Positions 36,013-44,493 of a stretch of 64,000 bases of DNA are shown here, in pieces. The notes beneath the pieces are model-generated. The model had not been told where the DNA came from. It saw only the letters and a program-made list of their open reading frames with translations, and ran no database searches. Source of the stretch: Gammaproteobacteria bacterium (GTDB taxonomy: Bacteria; Pseudomonadota; Gammaproteobacteria; Ga0077536); contig JAJFJQ010000010.1 of assembly GCA_021773835.1 (NCBI GenBank), positions 1 through 64,000 on the forward strand. The letters are read 5' to 3'. Position 1 is the first letter of the stretch. Each line of letters begins with the position of its first letter. Both the position numbers and the translations under genes were made by a program.

Positions 36013-36198
36013 ATGGAACCGAATAACTATGAACCAGACAATTGGGAAATTGGAGACGAAACATTTGGATCATTGGATCTGAGCGAAATCTACGAAAACG
36101 ATTCGACACAGTTCGATTCCGATGACGCGCTAGAGATGGGCGACTTCGTCTGGGAAGCATTCGACGCTGCAGTCAACCCAAACTATTCCGACAGTTAA
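36013..36198 (+). CDS. Small very acidic protein, unknown
   Basis: 61 residues, about one third Asp/Glu, with one Lys/Arg-free stretch throughout and many aromatic residues (NYEPDNWEIGDETFG, FVWEAFDAAVNPNY). No Cys, no membrane segment, no family recognised. ATG is preceded by GGAG at eight bases; the frame is open upstream to 35908 but without a site. Could be a peptide inhibitor, a DNA-mimic-like protein or a modified-peptide precursor, none of which is supported beyond composition. Confidence 0.55.
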   Translation: MEPNNYEPDNWEIGDETFGSLDLSEIYENDSTQFDSDDALEMGDFVWEAFDAAVNPNYSDS

Positions 36199-36250
36199 TC
36201 GCCGGCGGACTGGGTCGCAGGCGACGGCGGTGTGTACGCTTCGCCCCACT

Positions 36251-36270
36251 ACCCTTTTACGACAAAGGGT
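36251..36270. terminator. Hairpin between convergent genes
   Basis: ACCCTTT-TACGAC-AAAGGGT, a perfect 7-bp stem between the acidic-protein gene (plus) and the luciferase-like gene (minus). T-rich sequence follows on the plus strand (CTTTTATTTA, about 15 bases later). A bidirectional terminator is plausible. Confidence 0.5.
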
Positions 36271-36288
36271 GCTGAGCTTGTACCGCTT

Positions 36289-37494
36289 TTATTTACGCAA
36301 GTTCATGCGTTTCATGATGGGAAGGATCGCGTCTTCCATGTGATGTAGGCCACCCAAAGGATCGAAGAAGCACATCAAGATGCTCTCGATACCGACTTCA
36401 TGTAGTTCGCGGATGCGCTCTGCGACCGTCTCATAACTCCCGATTATTTGCCACGCGCCAATACCGAGCGCGATGCGCAAGAACATATCCTTTCCGACAC
36501 CCCCGTAGGGATCGCTGGTATCGGCACCACCTTCGAAAAACTCATCGGCATATGACATTCGTTTCATCGACTCGATGAAATTTAAGGTCGCTTCGCTGTC
36601 GACCTCGTCTTCGAGCCAACGCTTAGTTGCTTGAGCCCGCTCATCGGTTGAATCCTCTATCACGTAGACCATCGTTGCAGCACGGACCGTACGCCCGTAC
36701 TCGGCGGCCTTGCGGTGGGCTTCTTCGATGCGCGTTTTGTAGCCTTCGAGCGTTGGCGCAGTAACAAACAACCAGTCCGCTTGGCGGCAGGCGAAGTCTA
36801 CGCCGGCATCAGAGTTACCCGCATTCATAATTACCGGCCGCGGGCGGCTTACCGGTTTGGGGCTAACGACTCCACCATAGGACTGGTAATACTTCCCTTC
36901 GAAAACAATACGCTCGTCTTCACTCCACAGATATTTCAACAATGTCGTGAATTCGTCGGCCATCGCATAGGCTTCGTCGTGTGCAATGGGTTCCAAAAGA
37001 CCAAAGGCAGCCTGCTCCCGCGCCGAATAACCGGTGACGATATTAAGACCCCAACGACCGCGCGAAATAAAATCGATTGTCGCGCCAAACTTGGCGAAGT
37101 GCAGCGGATGAAACTTATAGGTGACGTGCGCCGTCGAGAACAATCCGAGGCGTGTCGTCAACGGTGCGACTGCAGCGGCAGAAGTAAGGAAATCAATATT
37201 ACTGTCGTTGTAGTCGGTTGCGCCCCCTTGACCGATCCAGCGCGCAAACGGTACCTGATATTCAAACCCGATCTGCTCGGCGAGCTGGATCAAACGTGTC
37301 GCGCGATCCCAATGCCAGAAATCCTGATAGCGCGCCGGATCCTTCAACACCCCTTTCGAAGCTGTCATGCCGCCCTTGATGTTCCAAGCGAAAAAGCCGA
37401 GTTCCATTGGTTGACCGGTCCGGGTGTCGGGTTGGCCACCTGGGTCGAAGGGGCCTTTTAAGATCTCAGCGCGTTTAAATTGATTCTTTTCCAT
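36289..37494 (-). CDS. LLM-class flavin-dependent monooxygenase (3), NtaA/DszA/SfnG-like
   Basis: 401-residue luciferase-like enzyme of the subgroup that uses FMNH2 on chelators, sulfones and similar substrates: PMELGFFAWNIKGGMTAS, FEYQVPFARWIGQGG, RWGLNIVTGYSAREQAAFG, and PVIMNAGNSDAGVDFACRQADWLF. ATG at 37494 chosen over a TTG at 37503. It is divergent from the HpaB-like oxygenase with 200 bp between; both use reduced flavin and could share a pathway and a reductase. Substrate not deducible. Confidence 0.88.
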   Translation of the reverse strand: MEKNQFKRAEILKGPFDPGGQPDTRTGQPMELGFFAWNIKGGMTASKGVLKDPARYQDFWHWDRATRLIQLAEQIGFEYQVPFARWIGQGGATDYNDSNIDFLTSAAAVAPLTTRLGLFSTAHVTYKFHPLHFAKFGATIDFISRGRWGLNIVTGYSAREQAAFGLLEPIAHDEAYAMADEFTTLLKYLWSEDERIVFEGKYYQSYGGVVSPKPVSRPRPVIMNAGNSDAGVDFACRQADWLFVTAPTLEGYKTRIEEAHRKAAEYGRTVRAATMVYVIEDSTDERAQATKRWLEDEVDSEATLNFIESMKRMSYADEFFEGGADTSDPYGGVGKDMFLRIALGIGAWQIIGSYETVAERIRELHEVGIESILMCFFDPLGGLHHMEDAILPIMKRMNLRK

Positions 37495-37694
37495 ACTCAA
37501 CAATTCCTGAATTTCGCAAAATCGGACTTTCGGATAGATACAATCTGCGCCTCGTCGATAGCGATCCCATGTAGATTTCCGACCGTAACCGATAAATCAT
37601 AAACTTGATGCACAAGTGTTGTCACAGCAAAATGCACCGACAGTGCCCGGCGCGCGCGCTTGCGCACGCCCAATCGGAAGAGGAAGCAACCAGC

Positions 37695-38930
37695 ATGAGC
37701 ACCACCAACGCTGTGCGCGGGGCCGCTAGTTCGCCCGATCTTGTCGCGCTACGAGCCGAAGTTTTGGCCCGAGTCGACCAAATATTGCCGGACCTTGCCC
37801 GCAGCGCCGAGCAGGCGGAGACCGATCGCGACCTCGCCCCAGAGAGTGTTGAGCTCCTCATCGAATCCGGCGCGTTACGGCTGTTCGTTCCGCGTAGATT
37901 TGGCGGCTATGAGGCCGGCTACCGGACTTACATCGATACAACCATCAAGGTTGCCACCGCCTGTGGATCGTCGGCGTGGTTATGCTTCATCACCAACCAT
38001 GGCGACTGGCATACCGGCCAGATGAGCCAGAGCGTTCAGGATACCGTTTGGGCAAGCGGCCCGGCTGCTAAGGTGGGCACGCTATTGACGCCGAGCCCCG
38101 GATGGCGCGCGCAGGACGTCGAGGGCGGCATCAATGTCAGTGGTGAATGGCCCTATGCTTCCGGCAGCACATTTTCGAAATGGTCGCTGATCGCATTCCC
38201 AAAACTCGGCCCCGACGGTCAGCCGGTTGATAACATCCTCGGGCTGGTGTCTAACGATGAGGTCGAAATCAAGGATACCTGGCGGGTCGCAGGGATGGCG
38301 GCCACGGGTAGTAACACGGTCGTGGTAGACGATGTGTTCATTCCGCACGAGCACACGATGCTGATGTCCGACATGCTCGCACACCGCTTCCCCACGCCAC
38401 ACAAAAGCGAATCGATGTATCAAATGGATGTAGGAGCCGTATTCCACCTTGCTACCCTAGCGCCATGCGTCGGACTCGCCAAAGCTGCCTTCGATCTGAC
38501 GCTCGCACGAATCACCACGAAGCCTAAGCCAATGGCCTACACCTTCTATGAAGACACGACCAAAGCACCCGCTACGCAGTTCGCGATGGCGAAGGCGGGA
38601 TGGTTGATCGACACCGCACTTGAACAGACCCGCGCAACCGCCGACGCGATCGATCGGCAAGCGCGTAGCGCAAGCGCATTCTCCGGACTCGAGCGCGGCA
38701 CGTTCGCGATGCGCTCGGCAATGGGCCACCGCCTATGCCGCGAGGCGATGGACCTGTTGTTGGATGTGCACGGTGCCGGCGCGTTTGCGCTGTCCAATCC
38801 GATCCAGCGCATGTGGCGCGACTTCCATATCGCGAGCCGGCACGGTTTTTCAGTGCCCGGACTCAAACATGAGATCTACGGACGCGCGCTGCTTGGTGCG
38901 GAAGAACAGCACATGGCGCCGATCGTCTGA
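37695..38930 (+). CDS. Acyl-CoA dehydrogenase-fold flavin monooxygenase (HpaB/HsaA/DszC-like)
   Basis: 411 residues. The fold is that of acyl-CoA dehydrogenases, but the sequence resembles group D flavin hydroxylases: ALRLFVPRRFGGYEAG, VATACGSSAWLCFITNHGDWHTG, VSGEWPYASGS and GMAATGSNTVVVDDVFIPHEHTM, ending with the HGAGAFALSNPIQRMWRDFHIASRH helix pair. The catalytic glutamate of true dehydrogenases is not evident. AGGAAG lies at proper distance before the ATG. Hydantoinase-type genes follow 73 bases downstream, so a hydroxylated N-heterocycle substrate is conceivable. Confidence 0.87.
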   Translation: MSTTNAVRGAASSPDLVALRAEVLARVDQILPDLARSAEQAETDRDLAPESVELLIESGALRLFVPRRFGGYEAGYRTYIDTTIKVATACGSSAWLCFITNHGDWHTGQMSQSVQDTVWASGPAAKVGTLLTPSPGWRAQDVEGGINVSGEWPYASGSTFSKWSLIAFPKLGPDGQPVDNILGLVSNDEVEIKDTWRVAGMAATGSNTVVVDDVFIPHEHTMLMSDMLAHRFPTPHKSESMYQMDVGAVFHLATLAPCVGLAKAAFDLTLARITTKPKPMAYTFYEDTTKAPATQFAMAKAGWLIDTALEQTRATADAIDRQARSASAFSGLERGTFAMRSAMGHRLCREAMDLLLDVHGAGAFALSNPIQRMWRDFHIASRHGFSVPGLKHEIYGRALLGAEEQHMAPIV

Positions 38931-39003
38931 CCGCAACGGTCGGCGGGTTACACGGCAACACCGCTGGCGTACCATGACCGTGAGTTGAACTGAGGGATCT
39001 GTC

Positions 39004-41082
39004 ATGGCGTTCCGGATCGGCATCGATATCGGTGGCACCTTTACCGACTTTACGGTTGTCGACGACAACGGCGCTGTCACTTTGTGGAAGGAAGACTCGA
39101 CCCCGGAGCACCCGGTACAGGCGATAGAACGCGGTCTTGCCGCGGTCGCGGATAGCCTAAACACCGGGCTTGCTGAATTTCTACAGGGCGTAGACCTTTT
39201 CGTGCACGGTTCGACCATCGCCACCAATGCGGTCATCCAACGCAGCGGCCCACGCATCGGCCTGCTATGCACCGAAGGGTTTCGCGACATCATCCACTTG
39301 CGCGACGGCTTTAAACCAGAGCGTTTCAACATCCATCTCCGGCATCCGGTTGAATTTGTCGATCGCTATTTGCGACTCGGCGTCCGTGAACGGATCGATC
39401 ACGAGGGCGCTGTTACTGAAACTTTGTCTGAAGACGACGTGCGTAAAGCGGCCGGACACTTTCGTGATGAAGATGTGGCAGCGGTGGCAATCGCCTTCCT
39501 GTGGTCGATCGTGAACCCCGACCACGAACGCCGCGCAGCGGAAATACTCGCCGAGGAGCTGCCGGGCACAAAGGTGATCTTGTCGTCAGAGGTCTTGCCT
39601 GAGATCCGAGAATGGGAACGTACCTCGGCCAGTGTATTGAGTGCATACATTTTGCCGGGCATCGACGCATATCTACGCAAGCTCGAAGCATTGCTCGAAG
39701 ACGCCGGCTTTTCGCGGGCGCCGCTCATCATGCAGATCAACGGCGGCTGCGCGTCGGTTGAAGAGATCCTGCGCCGACCCGTGTTTGCGCTCGCCTCAGG
39801 CCCGGCGGCAGCGCCGGCGGCGGCGCTCCATTACGCACGCAATATTGACGCAACGAACATGATCAGCGTGGACATGGGCGGCACCAGCTTCGATGTCTGC
39901 CTGATCCGCGATGGGCGAGCCGGGATGTCGCGCACCATTCAGATCGAGCAACAACCGATCGGAGTGGCCGGCGTTGAAGTCCATTCGGTTGGCGCCGGTG
40001 GCGGTAGCATCGCTTGGATCGATAGCGGCGGAGCGCTGCGGGTTGGACCGCGCAGTGCCGGCGCAAAACCGGGTCCCGCGTGCTATGGACTGGGCGGATC
40101 GGAAGCAACCGTCACCGATGCCAACGTGGTGTTGGGATACCTCGAACCGGAGGCGTTTCTCGGCGGGCGGCGTGCATTGCGCCGCGACCTCGCCGAACGC
40201 GCAGTCATGGAACATGTGGCGGAACCGCTGGGCGTCGATCTCGCACGCGCGGCTGCAGGGATCATTGAAGTCGTCGATGCTGGTATGGTCGATGCGATCC
40301 GCGCGGTATCCATTGAACGCGGCATCGATCCACGCGGATTCATGCTCGTTGCCGGCGGCGGCGCCGGCGGTTTGCATGCGGCTCGACTTGCTCGCAAGCT
40401 CGGTATGAAACAACTTCTCGTACCACAAGAAGCAGGGACCTACTGCGCCTTTGGGATGACCGTAACCGATGTTCGCCACGACCACTCGGAACCTTTGCAT
40501 ACGCTGACATCGACGGCAGAACCCGCAGCGATCAACGCCCTATTTGACAGACTAGAGCGGCAGGCGCGACAGCGGCTTATCGACGATGGTTTCAGTCCGG
40601 AACAGATCACCATCGAGCGTTCGGTCGATGCACGTTATCCGAATCAGGTCCACGAGTTGACGCTAGCAATCGAATCGCCGCCGCCTTACGGTCACAATGA
40701 ACTGCGGGCTATCGAGCACAGCTTCCATCGAGAACACGAACAGCGTTTTACCTATGCGCTGACCGAGTTACCGATCGAATGTTTACATTGGCGCATTACG
40801 GCGATCGGCAGAATGCCGATCGCGGCGCACGACCCACGGCCGCTCGAAAGTGACGTGGACGGACAACCGGCGTCGGGCCGGGTAGGCGAACGCGACGCCT
40901 GCGTCGCCGGCGAAGGGCAGATATCCTTCGCCATTCACCGCGCCGGCGAGCTAGGGCCCAATGCGGTGATTGATGGGCCCGCAATACTACAGGCGCCGAC
41001 GACAACCGTACTGCTGATGCGCGGCGATCGGCTGCATGTACAAGCCGATCGCAGTTACCTGATCGACATAGGAGCTAACTGA
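39004..41082 (+). CDS. hyuA: Hydantoinase/oxoprolinase subunit A (set 1)
   Basis: 692-residue ATP-dependent hydrolase/carboxylase subunit of the 5-oxoprolinase superfamily. N-terminal phosphate loop GIDIGGTFTDF at 4-14; VHGSTIATNAVIQR, ISVDMGGTSFDV, GAGGGSIAWIDSGGALRVGPRSAGAKPGPACYG and VAGGGAGGLHA are the family blocks. It pairs with the HyuB subunit two bases downstream. Such pairs hydrolyse hydantoins or oxoprolines or carboxylate ketones with ATP; the exact substrate cannot be told. Confidence 0.93.
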   Translation: MAFRIGIDIGGTFTDFTVVDDNGAVTLWKEDSTPEHPVQAIERGLAAVADSLNTGLAEFLQGVDLFVHGSTIATNAVIQRSGPRIGLLCTEGFRDIIHLRDGFKPERFNIHLRHPVEFVDRYLRLGVRERIDHEGAVTETLSEDDVRKAAGHFRDEDVAAVAIAFLWSIVNPDHERRAAEILAEELPGTKVILSSEVLPEIREWERTSASVLSAYILPGIDAYLRKLEALLEDAGFSRAPLIMQINGGCASVEEILRRPVFALASGPAAAPAAALHYARNIDATNMISVDMGGTSFDVCLIRDGRAGMSRTIQIEQQPIGVAGVEVHSVGAGGGSIAWIDSGGALRVGPRSAGAKPGPACYGLGGSEATVTDANVVLGYLEPEAFLGGRRALRRDLAERAVMEHVAEPLGVDLARAAAGIIEVVDAGMVDAIRAVSIERGIDPRGFMLVAGGGAGGLHAARLARKLGMKQLLVPQEAGTYCAFGMTVTDVRHDHSEPLHTLTSTAEPAAINALFDRLERQARQRLIDDGFSPEQITIERSVDARYPNQVHELTLAIESPPPYGHNELRAIEHSFHREHEQRFTYALTELPIECLHWRITAIGRMPIAAHDPRPLESDVDGQPASGRVGERDACVAGEGQISFAIHRAGELGPNAVIDGPAILQAPTTTVLLMRGDRLHVQADRSYLIDIGAN

Positions 41083-41084
41083 AG

Positions 41085-42941
41085 ATGAGCGTCGAATCCG
41101 ATCCGATCACCTTTAGCGTGATCCTCAATCGTTTGAACGCAATCGCAAACGAGATGACCTTGACCTTGGAACAAAGCGCCTGGACGCCGATCTTGGCGCT
41201 ATGCCGCGATTTCTCCTGCGCGATTTACGACGACCGGCTGCGCCAGATCGCCATGTACGACGCACTCCCGATCCACACCACCTCACTGAAGATCGTATTA
41301 AAAGAGATCGCCCGAACCTTCGAGGGTCGGGTCAACGAAGGGGATGTGTTCATGTGCAATGATCCCTATCGGGGCAACACCCACGTCGGCGATGTCGTCA
41401 CCGCTTTACCCGTGTTTGTCGACGGTGAGCTACGCTTCTGGTCGGTGACCAAGGGCCACCAACTCGACATCGGCGCCTACCTTCCCTCGAGCGTCGTCGC
41501 CTCGGCCCGTAACGTATGGCAGGAGGGGCTGACTATTCCGCCGCTCAAGATCCACGATCGCGGTGAGCCGCGTGACGACGTGATCGATCTCTACCTGTCG
41601 AATGTGCGTTACCGCGAACTCCTACGCGGCGATCTTATGGCACAGTTGGGATCGATCGAGAAAGGGCGGGAACGTCTGGTGTCGCTATGTGATGAATATG
41701 GCACCGAAGTCGTGATGGCCTACGCCAACGCCATCATCGACTACGCGGACCGGCGCATGTCCGAACAACTGCAACAGATCCCGGATGGCGAGTATCGCGG
41801 CACCTGTTGGATCGACAGCGATGGCATCGATGGCTTGAATATACCGATAGAGGCAACCGTGACAGTCGCCGGTGATCAGGTCATCGTGGACTACACCGGC
41901 AGCGGGCCGCAGGGCGAAGGTAGCCTCAACGGATCCTACGCAACCAGTCAGGCCGCCGGTGCAGTGCCTTTCCTGAACTATATCGATCCTGATATTCCGC
42001 ACAACGAGGGTTGCATCCAACACATCGAGGTGATCGCCCCGGTGGGTACGGTGTGCAACGCCGCCTATCCCGCGTCGACGTCGAGCGCCACCATCGTTCC
42101 CGCCGATGCGATGCAAGATGCGGTTAATAAAGCGATGGCCCATGCGGCCCCGGAATTGGTCATTGCCGGGAGTGCGCGCTGCGCGAACGTGCCACAGTTC
42201 ACAGGGAGCCATGCAGCGACCGGGGAGGCTTGGGGCGTGATGTTGTTCAATGGCACGGGTGCACAAGGCGCCTCGAAGAATACCGATGGCTGGCCACTGT
42301 ACGAGAGTTCGGCCGCAGCCGGCGGTCTCAAGGCGCAGTCCTTAGAGCAACTCGAACTGCTATACCCAATCAAGATCGAGTGTATGGAGATAGAAACTGA
42401 TTCGATGGGCGCCGGCGAATCGATCGGTGGCGCCGGGGTGCGTCTGTCACTCGCCTCGAAGAGTGGAGAAATGGAGTGCATTACCTTTGGCGACGGTTGC
42501 AGTAATCCGCCGCACGGCACCGTCGGCGGGCGGCCTGGGATCGGCGGTGGTCAATATGTCGAGCAGCGTGACAACGGCAAGCGCCGTTACGTCTCGGCGT
42601 CGGGTCACGTACGCATTGCGCCTAACGAATTTTACGTTGGCGTCTCCACCGGTGGCGGCGGCTATGGCAATCCGCTGGAGCGTGATGCGGAACTCGTACG
42701 CCGCGATGTACGCGACGAGCTGATCAGCCGCGAGACAGCAAAGGATATATTCGGTGTGGTTGTCACGACGGATTTCAATCCAAAACTAGATGTCGCGGCC
42801 ACGTCCGAACAACGCTCGAAACTCGCGCAATGCAAAGTGAATTTGGTCCATCCAACCGCACCCGCGGCGGATGCAGAAGGCGAATGGGTGCGTGCCCAGC
42901 TGCGCGAGGGTGATGTGTTCCTGAACAATCCCGTGAGCTAA
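41085..42941 (+). CDS. hyuB: Hydantoinase/oxoprolinase subunit B (set 1)
   Basis: 618 residues. Family blocks: PITFSVILNRLNAIANEMTLTLEQSAWTPI, GDVFMCNDPYRGNTHVGDV, WSVTKGHQLDIGAYLPSS, NDGWPLYESSAAAGGLKA-like loop and the Gly-rich end STGGGGYGNPLERDAELV. Partner of the HyuA subunit with two bases between the genes. Convergent with the omega-aminotransferase, leaving 34 bases. Confidence 0.93.
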   Translation: MSVESDPITFSVILNRLNAIANEMTLTLEQSAWTPILALCRDFSCAIYDDRLRQIAMYDALPIHTTSLKIVLKEIARTFEGRVNEGDVFMCNDPYRGNTHVGDVVTALPVFVDGELRFWSVTKGHQLDIGAYLPSSVVASARNVWQEGLTIPPLKIHDRGEPRDDVIDLYLSNVRYRELLRGDLMAQLGSIEKGRERLVSLCDEYGTEVVMAYANAIIDYADRRMSEQLQQIPDGEYRGTCWIDSDGIDGLNIPIEATVTVAGDQVIVDYTGSGPQGEGSLNGSYATSQAAGAVPFLNYIDPDIPHNEGCIQHIEVIAPVGTVCNAAYPASTSSATIVPADAMQDAVNKAMAHAAPELVIAGSARCANVPQFTGSHAATGEAWGVMLFNGTGAQGASKNTDGWPLYESSAAAGGLKAQSLEQLELLYPIKIECMEIETDSMGAGESIGGAGVRLSLASKSGEMECITFGDGCSNPPHGTVGGRPGIGGGQYVEQRDNGKRRYVSASGHVRIAPNEFYVGVSTGGGGYGNPLERDAELVRRDVRDELISRETAKDIFGVVVTTDFNPKLDVAATSEQRSKLAQCKVNLVHPTAPAADAEGEWVRAQLREGDVFLNNPVS

Positions 42942-42975
42942 AGGCGATTCAGATCACTCCCGATTCATCGCGACG

Positions 42976-44334
42976 TTACGATTCTTGCGCGATTCGATCG
43001 AGACTTAGCGATGCCTTTTCGATCAGTTCGTCAATTTCGCTGTGAGTGATGATCAACGGCGGCGAGACGATCATCGTATCGTAGACGGCACGCATCACTA
43101 ATCCGTTTGACATACACGCTTCACGACACGCAGTACCGACGGCACCGCGTTTTTCGTCCACCCCCTCAGCGTCCTCATTGATCAATTCCAGCGCGCCCAT
43201 CAGGCCAATGCTGCGCGCTTCGGCAACCAGTGGATGACTTCCGAGTTCGTTCCAACGCGCGCGAAAATAAGGCCCGAGTTCGTCGGCGACCTGTTCAACG
43301 ATTTGCTCATCGCGGAGGATCCGGATATTGGCGGCCGCGACCGCACACGCCGCGGGATGCCCTGAGTAAGTGAAGCCGTGAAAGAATTCGCCGCCGCGTT
43401 CAATCAACACATCGGCCACGCGCTCGTGCACCATCACCCCCGCAATCGGCAAGTAACCGGAGGAGAGTCCTTTTGCGATCGGCATGAGATCCGGTTCGAG
43501 CCCGTAGTAGTCAGTGCCAAACCAATGGCCTAAGCGCCCGAAGCCACAGATAACCTCATCGACGACGAGTAAGATGCCGAACTTTTTACAGATGCGTTGC
43601 ACCTCCGGCCAATAGGTGTCCGGGGGAATGATGACCCCGCCGGCGCCTTGCACCGGTTCGCCAATGAACGCAGCGATGCGGTCCGCTCCGAGTTCTTCAA
43701 TTTTCGCCTGCAAGGCCTGTGCCGCATGCCGGCCAAAGTCTTCTCTAGAGCGCCCGTTGCCGTTGGCGTAGTGGTAAGGCGCCTCGATATGCACGATATC
43801 CGGGATCGGCAGTCCACCTTGGGTATGCATGTCTGGCATCCCACAAAGACTCGCCGCGCCGATAGTACTACCGTGGTAGGCACGCTCACGGCTGATGATC
43901 ACTTTGCGCTCAGGCTGGCCCATCAAGTCCCAGTAGCGCCGAACCATGCGGATGACAGTATCGTTGGCTTCCGATCCCGAATTCGTCAGAAACGTCCGCT
44001 GCATGCCGCTCGGACTGATCTCAGCCAACAGTTCGGTCAACTCAATAGCCGGTGGGTGCGCGGTCTGGAAGAAGCTGTTGTAGTACGGCAGTTCATTCAT
44101 TTGATCGCGCGCCGCATCGGCGAGCTCCTGTCGTCCATAACCAACATTGACGCACCAAAGTCCGGCCATGCCATCGAGTAGACGATTGCCGTCGGAATCC
44201 CACAGGTAGATCCCATCAGCGCGGGTGATAATGCGGCTGCTGGCCTGCTGTAGTTGTTTGTAATCCGTGAACGGATGCAGGTACGAACGGTGATCGGCAT
44301 CCTGCCATGCTGCAGTAGTCTGTTTATCGGTCAT
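42976..44334 (-). CDS. Class III aminotransferase (omega-aminotransferase type)
   Basis: 452-residue PLP enzyme. Motifs: HPFTDYKQL start region, GLWCVNVGYGRQELADA, GEPVQGAGGVIIPP, VDEVICGFGRLGHWFG and the PLP lysine in PIAKGLSSGYLPIAG. The pattern and length match beta-alanine/pyruvate or taurine-type omega-aminotransferases. It would remove an amino group from a beta- or omega-amino acid, such as those released by pyrimidine or amide breakdown, which suits the hydantoinase neighbours (inference). Confidence 0.92.
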   Translation of the reverse strand: MTDKQTTAAWQDADHRSYLHPFTDYKQLQQASSRIITRADGIYLWDSDGNRLLDGMAGLWCVNVGYGRQELADAARDQMNELPYYNSFFQTAHPPAIELTELLAEISPSGMQRTFLTNSGSEANDTVIRMVRRYWDLMGQPERKVIISRERAYHGSTIGAASLCGMPDMHTQGGLPIPDIVHIEAPYHYANGNGRSREDFGRHAAQALQAKIEELGADRIAAFIGEPVQGAGGVIIPPDTYWPEVQRICKKFGILLVVDEVICGFGRLGHWFGTDYYGLEPDLMPIAKGLSSGYLPIAGVMVHERVADVLIERGGEFFHGFTYSGHPAACAVAAANIRILRDEQIVEQVADELGPYFRARWNELGSHPLVAEARSIGLMGALELINEDAEGVDEKRGAVGTACREACMSNGLVMRAVYDTMIVSPPLIITHSEIDELIEKASLSLDRIAQES

Positions 44335-44493
44335 CGAAGCGCCTCATCTGACCGGTCAGGCCAGTGCTGACACAGATGGTAACCTTGGCGGTGAACACGC
44401 ACCAACCGGAATCGAATGCGAGCAACGCTTGGCCCCAGAAACACCATGCTAGTACTATGCGCAGGCCCAGTTCCCTGATTGAGACCATGCGAC

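Noticed and set aside
36715-37461. 248-codon plus-strand frame opposite the luciferase-like gene
   Set aside because: Antisense of a conserved monooxygenase; composition is that of a shadow frame.
39796-40500. 234-codon minus-strand frame opposite hyuA
   Set aside because: The plus-strand HyuA protein is complete with all motifs; the antisense frame has no recognisable features.
41685-42266. 193-codon minus-strand frame opposite hyuB
   Set aside because: Shadow of the HyuB gene.
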